Assembly (NCBI GenBank): GCA_035765045.1
Contig: DASTYI010000076.1
Location: forward strand, 1 to 54,669
Source: Iamia sp035765045
Lineage (GTDB): Bacteria; Actinomycetota; Acidimicrobiia; Acidimicrobiales; Iamiaceae
Length of the DNA: 54,669 nucleotides
Reading direction: 5' to 3'
Positions 23,076-30,290 of the stretch are shown in pieces (the first letter of the stretch is position 1; each line of letters begins with the position of its first letter). The translations under genes and the position numbers were made by a program. Under the pieces are notes generated by a model. The model was not told where the DNA came from. It made no database searches and was given only the letters and a program-made list of their open reading frames with translations.

Positions 23076-25235
23076 GTGTCGACGACCTCCAGCCGCACCC
23101 TGTCCGAGTCCGCCTCCAAGGCGCTGCTGAGGGGGTACGGGGTGCCCCTGCTCGACGAGCGGGAGGTGGCGACGGCCCCCGAGGCGGTGGCGGCGGCGGC
23201 CGAGGTCGGCCACCCGGTGGTGCTCAAGCTGTGCGGTGACGCCATCGCCCACAAGACCGAGCGGGGGTTGGTGAAGCTGGGCCTGGTCGACGCCACCGCC
23301 GTCGAGCACGCCGCCGAGGAGCTGCTGGCCGCGGCCACGCCCGAGGACGGGGAGGTCAGCCTGCTGGTCGCCCCGATGGTCAAGGGCACCCGCGAGCTGA
23401 TCGCCGGGGTCAGCCGGGACCCGCAGTTCGGGCCGACGGTGCTGCTCGGCGTGGGTGGGATCCTGGCCGAGGCGGTGGGCGACGCCGTGGTGCGGCTGGT
23501 GCCGCTCGGCCGGGCCGACGCCGAGGCCATGGTCGACGGGCTGGCCACCCAGGCGCTGCTGGGGCCGTTCCGGGGCGAGCCCGCGGTCGACCGTGAGGCC
23601 CTGGTCGACGTGCTGCTCGGGCTGTCGGCGGCGGCCGCGGCCGACGCGTCGATCCAGGCGATCGACCTCAACCCGCTGATCGTGGTCGACGGCCGCCCGG
23701 TCGCCGTCGACGCCCTGGTCGAGGTGGCCGAGCCCGCGCCCGCTACCGAGCCGGCCGCGCCCCCGGCCGCCCGTCCGACGGCGGAGCAGTTCCGGGCCCT
23801 GTTCGAGCCGCGGGGCATCGTCGTCGCCGGTGCCTCGACCCACCCCGGGAAGTTCGGCTTCGTCACCCTCCACAACGTCCTGGCCTCGGGCTACGAGGGG
23901 AAGGTCTTCGCCACCAACCGCGACGGGGCCGAGGTCCTGGGCGTGGCCTGCGTGCCCGACATGGCCGACATCCCCGAGGGCGAGGCCGACCTCGTCTTCG
24001 TCTGCACCCCGGCGGCGGCCAACCCCGACCTGCTGCGGGCGGCGGCGGCGAAGGGCATCAAGGCCGCCTTCCTCACCACCGCCGGCTACGGCGAGGCCGG
24101 GCCCGAGGGGGTGAAGCTCCAGGAGGAGCTGGTCGCCCTGTGCGCCGAGCTGGGGATCCTGCTCGCCGGCCCCAACGGCCAGGGCGTCGTGTCGACGCCG
24201 GCCAAGCTGTGCGCCCAGATCGTCGCCCCCTACCCGCCGGCCGGGCGGATCGGCGTGGCCAGCCAGTCGGGCAACTTCGTGTCGAGCTTCGAGAACCTGG
24301 CCGTCGCCACCGGGGTGGGGATCAGCCGGGCCATCAGCGCCGGCAACGCCGCCGCCGTCACCGTTCCCGACTACCTCGGCTGGTTCGCCGAGGACCCGGC
24401 GACCGCCGTCGGCCTGGCCTACGTCGAGGGCATCCCCGACGGCCGGGCCTTCGTCGATGCCCTCGCCCCGGTCGCCGCCGAGCAGCCCCTCGTCGTGCTC
24501 AAGGGCGGCGCCACCGCCGGCGGGCAGAAGGCGGCGGCCAGCCACACCGGCTCGCTCGCCACCGACGACCGGGTGTTCGACGGCGCCGCCCGCCAGCTCG
24601 GCATCACCCGGGCGGCCAGCGTCGAGGACGCCTTCGAGGCCGCCGCCTCCTTCGCCACCCAGCCGCTCCCGGCCGGGCCCCGCACGGTCGTGATGACCAC
24701 CGCCGGCGGCTGGGGCGTGGTCTGCGCCGACGCCATCACCCGGTCGAGCCTGGAGCTGCTCCCGCTGCCCGACGACCTCCGGGCCGCCATCGACGAGCAC
24801 CTCCCGCCCCGCTGGTCGAAGAGCAACCCGGTCGACCTGGCCGGCGGCGAGACCCGCGACACCATCCCCACGGTGATGGAGCTGATCGCCCGCCACGAGC
24901 AGGTCGACGCCGTGATCTACCTCGGCCTCGGGATCCAGGCCAACCAGGCCCGGCTGATGCGCGACGGCGGCTTCCACCCCGACCACGGCATCGGCCGCAT
25001 CGTCGAGTACCACGAGCGCCAGGACGCCCGCTTCGCCCAGGCCGCGGCCGACATCTCCGACGCCACCGGCAAGCCCATCCTCGTCGCCACCGAGCTGGCC
25101 GTCGCCGACCCGGCCAACCCCGGCCCCGCCACCGTCCGGGCCACCGGCCGGCTCTGCTACCCGACCGCCGACCGCGCCGTCCGCGCCCTCGAGCACCTGT
25201 GGCGCCGAAGCCAGTGGCTCGCACGGCGTGGCTGA
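23076..25235 (+). CDS. ADP-forming acetate/acyl-CoA synthetase, fused and permuted subunits
   Basis: 719 residues. Interconverts acyl-CoA, ADP and phosphate with acid, CoA and ATP. The ATP-grasp (beta) part comes first, about residues 8-215: LLRGYGVPLLDE, VVLKLCGDAIAHKTERG, GVSRDPQFGPTVLLGVGGI, AIDLNPLIV. It is followed by a CoA-binding Rossmann domain (about 230-330, FEPRGIVVAGASTHPGKFG) and succinyl-CoA-ligase-like domains. SHTGSLA carries the expected phospho-histidine (His490). This order is opposite to PatZ-type proteins, where the CoA-binding part is N-terminal. GTG 23076 with the leaderless -10 box defines the start. Follows the TetR gene. Confidence 0.85.
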   Translation: MSTTSSRTLSESASKALLRGYGVPLLDEREVATAPEAVAAAAEVGHPVVLKLCGDAIAHKTERGLVKLGLVDATAVEHAAEELLAAATPEDGEVSLLVAPMVKGTRELIAGVSRDPQFGPTVLLGVGGILAEAVGDAVVRLVPLGRADAEAMVDGLATQALLGPFRGEPAVDREALVDVLLGLSAAAAADASIQAIDLNPLIVVDGRPVAVDALVEVAEPAPATEPAAPPAARPTAEQFRALFEPRGIVVAGASTHPGKFGFVTLHNVLASGYEGKVFATNRDGAEVLGVACVPDMADIPEGEADLVFVCTPAAANPDLLRAAAAKGIKAAFLTTAGYGEAGPEGVKLQEELVALCAELGILLAGPNGQGVVSTPAKLCAQIVAPYPPAGRIGVASQSGNFVSSFENLAVATGVGISRAISAGNAAAVTVPDYLGWFAEDPATAVGLAYVEGIPDGRAFVDALAPVAAEQPLVVLKGGATAGGQKAAASHTGSLATDDRVFDGAARQLGITRAASVEDAFEAAASFATQPLPAGPRTVVMTTAGGWGVVCADAITRSSLELLPLPDDLRAAIDEHLPPRWSKSNPVDLAGGETRDTIPTVMELIARHEQVDAVIYLGLGIQANQARLMRDGGFHPDHGIGRIVEYHERQDARFAQAAADISDATGKPILVATELAVADPANPGPATVRATGRLCYPTADRAVRALEHLWRRSQWLARRG

Positions 25236-25409
25236 TCCGACGGGGTCCCGGTCAGGCCCCCTCCCGCCGAAGCTCGCTGCGCTCGCCGGCTCGGGCTGGC
25301 GCCGACGGGGGCAGCCGACGGGGCTGCCGCCCGGCGCACCGGGCCGGATGGCGGTGCTCGGGTGCCCGCCGGACCTGGGCCAGCGGACGCCGTGAGCGAG
25401 GCTGATGCC
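25236..25409. other. Intergenic stretch with a GCTCGCTGCGCTCGC repeat
   Basis: GC-rich spacer. It contains the short palindrome-like AGCTCGCTGCGCTCGC (around 25271-25286), the complement of the repeat at 22288. I see no gene or clear promoter in it. Confidence 0.5.
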
Positions 25410-26036
25410 ATGACGACGACGATGCCGATGTTCCCGTTGGGGACGGTGCTGGTGCCGTCGATGGTGCTGCCGCTGCACGTCTTCGAGGAGCGCTACCGGG
25501 CCCTGGTGCGCGACTGCCTGGCCGGGACGCCCGAGTTCGGGGTCGTCCTGATCAGCCGGGGGAGCGAGGTCGGCGGGGGCGACGTCCGCACCGACGTCGG
25601 CACCGTGGCCCGCATGGTCGAGGCGGCCGAGATGCCCGACGGGCGCTTCGCCCTCCGGTGCGTCGGCACCCGCCGGGTCCGGGTCGAGCGCTGGCTGGAG
25701 GACGACCCGTACCCGCGGGCCGAGGTGGCCGACTGGCCCGACGAGCCCGACGGCGACGCCGAGGAGGCCACGACGGCGCGGGCGCGGGCCCTCGCCCGGT
25801 TGCGGCGCGCCCTCGCCCTCCAGGCGGAGCTGGGCGAGCCGGCCCCGCCGGCCACCGTCACCGTCGACGACGACCCGGCGACGGCGAGCCACCAGATCGC
25901 CGCCCTGGCCCCGGTCGGCCCGCTCGACCGCCAGAACCTCCTCGCCGTCCCCGGCACGGTCGGCCGGCTGACGGCCGCCGAGGTCGCCCTGGTCGACGCC
26001 GTCGAGCTCCTCGAGGCCCGCCTCGCCCTCGGCTGA
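25410..26036 (+). CDS. LON peptidase substrate-binding domain protein
   Basis: 208 residues. Begins PMFPLGTVLVPSMVLPLHVFEERYRALVRDCL and continues GVVLISRGSEVGG, then VGTVARMVEAAEMPDGRFALRCVGTRRVRV, the standard Lon N-terminal (PF02190) pattern. There is no AAA or protease domain, so it is the stand-alone form whose role is poorly known. ATG 25410 was chosen; GTG 25392 in the same frame (VSEADAM) is a possible earlier start. Confidence 0.88.
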   Translation: MTTTMPMFPLGTVLVPSMVLPLHVFEERYRALVRDCLAGTPEFGVVLISRGSEVGGGDVRTDVGTVARMVEAAEMPDGRFALRCVGTRRVRVERWLEDDPYPRAEVADWPDEPDGDAEEATTARARALARLRRALALQAELGEPAPPATVTVDDDPATASHQIAALAPVGPLDRQNLLAVPGTVGRLTAAEVALVDAVELLEARLALG

Positions 26037-26117
26037 GAGGGTGATCCGGGGGCGCGTTCCTTGTGTCGGCCCTGGTGGCCGGGTAAGAAGGTCGCTTCGC
26101 CGACCCCCGGAGCCGCA

Positions 26118-26474
26118 GTGGCCAAGAGCGACAAGGTGGACCTGAAGAAGGACGGGCCGTCCCCCAAGGAGTCGGCCAGCGAGGTCTTCACCCTCGTCCG
26201 CGACTACGCCAAGCAGGAGACGGTCGACCCGCTGAAGGGCCTGCTGGGCTTCGTGAAGTGGGGCCTGATCGGGGCCCTCCTGGTGGGCATCGGGGTCGTC
26301 GAGCTGATGCTCTTCGTGCTCCGCCTGGCCCAGGCCGAGGGCTCCGACGTGTTCGACGGCCGCTGGTCGTGGGCGCCGTACGGCATCACGCTGGTCGTCG
26401 CCACCCTCGTCCTGCTGATGGCCAAGCGGGGCATGTCCTCGAAGAAGTCGCCCACCGCAGGAGCGCCCCGATGA
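26118..26474 (+). CDS. Small two-helix membrane protein
   Basis: 118 residues from GTG 26118. Lysine-rich hydrophilic N-terminus (VAKSDKVDLKKDGPSPKES), an amphipathic stretch, then helices at about 50-75 (WGLIGALLVGIGVVELMLFVL) and 90-110 (YGITLVVATLVLLMA), ending in a basic tail. It recalls the small actinobacterial holin-superfamily-like proteins, but I cannot name it. Its stop overlaps the next start (ATGA). First of a run of closely packed genes leading into ttuB. Confidence 0.75.
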   Translation: MAKSDKVDLKKDGPSPKESASEVFTLVRDYAKQETVDPLKGLLGFVKWGLIGALLVGIGVVELMLFVLRLAQAEGSDVFDGRWSWAPYGITLVVATLVLLMAKRGMSSKKSPTAGAPR

Positions 26475-26686
26475 CCGCCCCCACCACCGAGAAGATCACC
26501 CGCCAGGACATCGAGTCCAAGCTGCGGGAGATCCAGGGCGAGGTCGACGACACCGCCGAGTCGGCCAAGGGCATGGCCGTCGCCGTCGGGGCCGCCATCG
26601 CCGTGGGCGTCGTCGTGGTGGTCTTCCTGCTCGGCAAGCGCCGGGGCAAGCGGGGGACCACCATCGTCGAGGTCCGGCGCTTCTAG
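26471..26686 (+). CDS. Small single-pass membrane protein
   Basis: 71 residues. Hydrophilic helical N-terminus (ITRQDIESKLREIQGEVDDTAESAK) likely forming a coiled coil, one membrane helix (GMAVAVGAAIAVGVVVVVFLLG), then a basic cytoplasmic end (KRRGKRG). Overlaps the preceding gene by 4 bp and is followed 2 nt later by the next. Function unknown. Confidence 0.75.
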   Translation: MTAPTTEKITRQDIESKLREIQGEVDDTAESAKGMAVAVGAAIAVGVVVVVFLLGKRRGKRGTTIVEVRRF

Positions 26687-26688
26687 TC

Positions 26689-27063
26689 GTGCCCAAGAAG
26701 GTCAACCCCCCGATCCGCGGCGTCTGGAAGCTGGTCGCCCGCGCCCAGCGGGTCGGCATCTCCGGCGGCCTGGCCGGACGGGGGGGCACCTGGCTGGCCG
26801 TGGGCGTGGGCGCCTGGGGCCTCCAGCGGCTGCGGTCGATGGCGGTCAAGGAGGACGAGATCCTGCTGCGCGAGCCGCTGGGGCCGGGCGAGACGATCAC
26901 GATCCGCCACGAGACGACGACCCGGGCCGAGGACGCCAAGGCCCAGAAGCAGGCCCGCAAGGCCCGCAAGCAGGCCCAGCAGCAGGCCGCGGCGGCCGAG
27001 AAGGCCGAGGCCGAGCGGCGCAGGGCCCGGGAGCAGCGCCGGAAGGCCCGCCGCCGCCGCTGA
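26689..27063 (+). CDS. Small basic protein with a charged helical tail
   Basis: 124 residues, GTG start 2 nt after the previous stop. A hydrophobic patch (GLAGRGGTWLAVGVGAWGL) is followed by a segment with GPGETITIRHETTT, then about 45 residues almost entirely of Lys, Arg, Ala, Gln and Glu, predicted to be a long charged helix that could bind RNA or membranes. I do not recognise it. Co-directional and tightly linked with its neighbours. Confidence 0.7.
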   Translation: MPKKVNPPIRGVWKLVARAQRVGISGGLAGRGGTWLAVGVGAWGLQRLRSMAVKEDEILLREPLGPGETITIRHETTTRAEDAKAQKQARKARKQAQQQAAAAEKAEAERRRAREQRRKARRRR

Positions 27064-27114
27064 GGGCACCCCTGCCCCCGGGAGGCGGTGGGGGCGATCG
27101 GGGTCGCGGCGGCC

Positions 27115-27330
27115 ATGATGGGCGCCGTGCAGGTCCGCCTCCGCAACCCCACCCGCACCGTCGAGATGGACGGGCCCGTCACCGTCAGGGTGCTGGTCGA
27201 CCGGCTCGGCCTCAACCGCGAGTCGGTCCTGGTCATCCGGGACGGCACCCTCGTGCCGGGCGACGAGGTGCTGCCGGCCGACGCCGAGATCGAGATCCGG
27301 CCGGTCATCTCGGGCGGGGCCACGCCGTGA
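27115..27330 (+). CDS. ttuB: TtuB-like ubiquitin-fold sulfur carrier
   Basis: 71 residues from ATG 27115 (ATG 27118 and GTG 27127 are alternatives; 27127 gives the closest match to known TtuB N-termini). Beta-grasp ThiS/MoaD fold: VQVRLRNPTRTVEMD, VRVLVDRLGLNRESVLVIRDGTLVPGDEVL, AEIEIRPVISGG. TtuB supplies sulfur as a C-terminal thiocarboxylate to TtuA for 2-thiolation of T54 in tRNA. Here three residues (ATP) follow the Gly-Gly, so trimming would be needed before activation. The stop overlaps the TtuA start (GTGA), strongly supporting the pairing. Confidence 0.8.
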   Translation: MMGAVQVRLRNPTRTVEMDGPVTVRVLVDRLGLNRESVLVIRDGTLVPGDEVLPADAEIEIRPVISGGATP

Positions 27331-28277
27331 AGTGCCGTGTCTGCCGCGAGCCGGCCGTCATCGACATCCGGCGCCACAACGCCAACTTCTGCGTCGAGCA
27401 CTTCCTGCGCCTGTGCCGTGACCAGGTCGAGAAGGCGATCACCCGCTTCTCGATGCTCGCGCCCGGTGACCGGGTCCTCGTGGCCGTGTCCGGGGGCAAG
27501 GACTCGCTCGCCCTGTGGGACCTGCTGGTCGAGATGGGCTACGAGGCCGACGGGCTCTACATCGGGCTCGGGATCGACGGCTACAGCGACGTCTCGGGCG
27601 AGTTCGTCCACCGCTTCGTCGAGGAGCGGGGCCTGAAGCTGGTCGAGGTCGACCTGCGGGCCGACGAGGGCTTCGACGTCCCCACTGCGGCAGCGGTGAC
27701 CAAGCGGGTGCCCTGCTCGGCCTGCGGGCTGTCGAAGCGGCACCTGTTCGACCGGGCCGCCCGCGAGGGCGGCTACGACGCCGTCGCCACCGGCCACAAC
27801 CTCGACGACGAGGCCGCCGTGCTGTTCGGCAACCTGCTCAAGTGGCAGACCGACTACCTCGGTCGCCAGCGCCCGATGCTCCCGGCCCGGGCCGGCTTCC
27901 CCCGCAAGGTCAAGCCCCTGGTGCGCCTGACCGAGCGGGAGACGGCCGCCTACTGCGTCCTGCGGGGCATCGACTACCAGGTCGAGGAGTGCCCGATGGC
28001 GGTCGGCAACAAGCACCTGGGGTTCAAGGAGACGCTGAACGAGCTGGAGCTGCGCTCGCCCGGCACCAAGCACGACATGTACTTCGGGTTCCTCGAGCGG
28101 GGCGTCGACCGCTTCGCCGAGGGCCTCGACGACCAGGACGAGCCCGTCGGGCTGGGGCTGTGCGCCGAGTGCGGGTCGCCCGCCGCCGGCGAGGTGTGCG
28201 CCTTCTGCCGGCTCGCCGCCCGGGCCCGCGACGCCGAGCCCGTCCCCCTCGGCCCGCCCCGGAGGCGACGACGATGA
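27327..28277 (+). CDS. ttuA: TtuA, tRNA-5-methyluridine(54) 2-sulfurtransferase
   Basis: 316 residues. Converts T54/m5U54 in the tRNA T-loop to 2-thio form using the TtuB thiocarboxylate. N-terminal zinc site CRVC...C..H (Cys3, Cys6, then FCVEH), PP-loop SGGKDSLALWDLL, PCSACGLSKRHLF carrying iron-sulfur ligands, ATGHNLDDEAAVLFGNLLKW, and a C-terminal zinc ribbon CAECG...CAFC. All match the thermophilic TtuA family. The GTG start overlaps ttuB and the stop overlaps trmI. Known mainly from thermophiles, where s2T54 stabilises tRNA. Confidence 0.9.
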   Translation: MKCRVCREPAVIDIRRHNANFCVEHFLRLCRDQVEKAITRFSMLAPGDRVLVAVSGGKDSLALWDLLVEMGYEADGLYIGLGIDGYSDVSGEFVHRFVEERGLKLVEVDLRADEGFDVPTAAAVTKRVPCSACGLSKRHLFDRAAREGGYDAVATGHNLDDEAAVLFGNLLKWQTDYLGRQRPMLPARAGFPRKVKPLVRLTERETAAYCVLRGIDYQVEECPMAVGNKHLGFKETLNELELRSPGTKHDMYFGFLERGVDRFAEGLDDQDEPVGLGLCAECGSPAAGEVCAFCRLAARARDAEPVPLGPPRRRRR

Positions 28278-29128
28278 CCGACCCCACCCCACCGCCCGAT
28301 CCGTACGAACGGTGCCAGGCACCGTCCGTACGGACCCCGGAGGCCGAGCCGGCGCCGCACCGGCCGCTCCAGGAGGGCGAGATGGTGCTGCTGGTCGACG
28401 CCAAGCAGCGCCGCTACCTCGTCACCCTCCAGGTCGGCGCCGAGTTCCACTCGCACGCCGGGTTCATCGCCCACGACGACCTGATCGGCCGCGACGCCGG
28501 GCGCGAGGTCCGCTCGACCCGCAACAGCCGCTACGTCGTGCTCCGCCCGACGATGAGCGACTTCGTCCTCAAGATGCCGCGGGGCGCCCAGGTCGTGTAC
28601 CCGAAGGACATCGGGCCGATCCTGATGCTGGCCGACCTCGCCCCCGGGGTCCGGGTGCTGGAGTCGGGCGTGGGCTCGGGCGCCCTGTCGATGGGCATGC
28701 TCCGGGCCGGCGCCGACATCGTCGGCTACGAGCTGCGGGACGACTTCGCCGTCCGGGCCCAGCGCAACGTCCGCGGCTTCCTGGGCGAGGGCGTCATGGA
28801 CCGGTACCGGGTCGAGGTGCGCGACTGCTACGAGGGCATCGACGAGACCGGGCTCGACCGGATCGTGCTCGACCTGCCCGAGCCCTGGCTGGTCGTCCCC
28901 CACGCCGTCGAGGCGCTGGTGCCGAGCGGGATCCTCGTCGCCTACACCCCGCAGATCACCCAGGCCGCCCAGCTGCGCGAGGCGCTGGAGGAGCACCGCT
29001 TCGCCCAGGCCGAGACGCTGGAGGTCATGCACCGGGGCTGGCACATCGAGGGCCAGGCGGTCCGGCCCAACCACCGCATGGTCGGCCACACCGGCTTCCT
29101 CACCCACGCCCGGCTGCTCAAGCCCTGA
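28274..29128 (+). CDS. trmI: tRNA (adenine-58-N1)-methyltransferase TrmI
   Basis: 284 residues. Makes m1A58 in the tRNA T-loop. Core features: EGEMVLLVDAKQRRYLVTL, GAEFHSHAGFIAHDDLIG, MPRGAQVVYPKDIGPIL, SAM motif VLESGVGSGALSMGML, VGYELRDDFA, DRIVLDLPEPW with the catalytic loop, and YTPQITQAAQL. The first about 35 residues precede the conserved start of the family and include PYERCQAPSVRT, encoded by a family A palindrome. ATG 28274 overlaps the ttuA stop (ATGA). Substrate nucleotide A58 pairs with T54, so the two modifying enzymes act on one base pair. Confidence 0.92.
   Translation: MTDPTPPPDPYERCQAPSVRTPEAEPAPHRPLQEGEMVLLVDAKQRRYLVTLQVGAEFHSHAGFIAHDDLIGRDAGREVRSTRNSRYVVLRPTMSDFVLKMPRGAQVVYPKDIGPILMLADLAPGVRVLESGVGSGALSMGMLRAGADIVGYELRDDFAVRAQRNVRGFLGEGVMDRYRVEVRDCYEGIDETGLDRIVLDLPEPWLVVPHAVEALVPSGILVAYTPQITQAAQLREALEEHRFAQAETLEVMHRGWHIEGQAVRPNHRMVGHTGFLTHARLLKP
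28301..28333. repeat. Palindromic repeat family A, copy 2 (inside trmI)
   Basis: 16-bp arms CCGTACGAACGGTGCC / GGCACCGTCCGTACGG around one A; a single mismatch. In frame within codons 10-20 of trmI, adding 11 residues to a non-conserved N-terminus. Confidence 0.9.
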
Positions 29129-29132
29129 CGCC

Positions 29133-30290
29133 GTGCTCGATGCCCTGATCGTCCTGCTGCTGGTCGGCGCCGGCGTCGGCGGCTACCGGCTGGGCTTCGT
29201 GGCCCGGGCCGCATCGTGGGCCGGGATGCTCGTCGGGCTGTTCGTCGCCGCCCGGCTGATGCCGCGGGTGATCGAGTCGCTGGGCGAGGGCGCCAGCCGC
29301 ACCGGGCTGGTCCTCGTCGCCGCCGGGCTGCTGCTGGGCGGGGCCGCCATCGGCCAGGCGCTCGGGCTCCTCGTCGGCAGCCGGGCCCAGACCGGCATCA
29401 CCACCAGCGGGGGGCGCCGGGCCGACCACCTGGGCGGGGCCGTGGCCGGGGTGGCGGGCACCCTCGTCATCGTCTGGCTGCTCGTGCCCGCCGGCGCCGA
29501 CATGAGCGGCTGGCAGGCCCGGGCCGTGCGCGACTCCCGCATCGTCGAGGCCCTGACCGACACCCTGCCGGCCGCCCCCGACGCCACCCGCACGCTGCGC
29601 CGGCTGCTGGGCGACGGCTACCCGCAGGTGTTCGAGGGCCTGGACCGCAGCCCCGAGGTCGGCCCCGTCCCCGAGGAGACCGGGCTCGGCCAGGAGCAGG
29701 CCCAGGCCATCTCGGCGTCGATCGTCAAGGTGGTGGGCGAGGCCTGCGGCCGGATCCAGGAGGGCACCGGCTGGGTCGTCCAGCCCGGCGTCGTCGTCAC
29801 CAACGCCCACGTGGTGGCGGGGGAGCCCGAGACGGTCCTCCAGCGCCAGGACGGCACGGAGGCCGCGGCCACCCTGGTCGCCTTCGACCCCCGGCGCGAC
29901 CTGGCCGTGCTCTCGGCCCCCGACCTCGACCTCCCGGTGCTGCCGGTCGGCGAGTCGGCCCTCGACCAGCGCGGTGCCGTGTTCGGGCACCCCGGGGGCG
30001 GGCCGCTGGAGCTGTCGCCGTTCGTGACCCGTCAGCGGATCGACGCCGTCGGCACCGACATCTACGGCACCCCCGGCACCGAGCGCGACGTGCTCGTCCT
30101 CGCCTCGGACCTGGCCCCCGGCGACTCGGGCTCGCCCGTCGTCGACACCAGCGGCCAGGTGGTCGGCGTCGCCTTCGCCATCGCCCCCGACCGCGACGGC
30201 GTGGCCTACGCCCTCTCGACCGACGAGCTCCGGGCCGTCCTGGCCACCGTCGGCACCGAGGCCCTCGACGCCGGCCCCTGCGCGGCCTAG
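29133..30290 (+). CDS. marP: MarP-like membrane serine protease
   Basis: 385 residues. Four N-terminal membrane helices of the CvpA type (about 1-140) are followed by a periplasmic trypsin-like domain. Triad: His226 in NAHVVAG, Asp256 in RRDLAVL, Ser332 in PGDSGSPV. This matches M. tuberculosis MarP (Rv3671c), needed for acid and oxidative stress resistance, in length and layout. GTG 29133 begins 4 nt after the trmI stop, so it is likely the last gene of the ttuB-ttuA-trmI operon. It ends on a TAG shared in the CTAG overlap with the convergent GMC gene. Confidence 0.88.
   Translation: MLDALIVLLLVGAGVGGYRLGFVARAASWAGMLVGLFVAARLMPRVIESLGEGASRTGLVLVAAGLLLGGAAIGQALGLLVGSRAQTGITTSGGRRADHLGGAVAGVAGTLVIVWLLVPAGADMSGWQARAVRDSRIVEALTDTLPAAPDATRTLRRLLGDGYPQVFEGLDRSPEVGPVPEETGLGQEQAQAISASIVKVVGEACGRIQEGTGWVVQPGVVVTNAHVVAGEPETVLQRQDGTEAAATLVAFDPRRDLAVLSAPDLDLPVLPVGESALDQRGAVFGHPGGGPLELSPFVTRQRIDAVGTDIYGTPGTERDVLVLASDLAPGDSGSPVVDTSGQVVGVAFAIAPDRDGVAYALSTDELRAVLATVGTEALDAGPCAA

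Noticed and set aside
25236..25409. tRNA or small RNA gene in the spacer
   Set aside because: No cloverleaf or clear promoter-terminator pair was seen.
26118..26686. Phage holin/lysis module
   Set aside because: Small membrane proteins only, no endolysin or phage gene; embedded in an RNA-modification operon.
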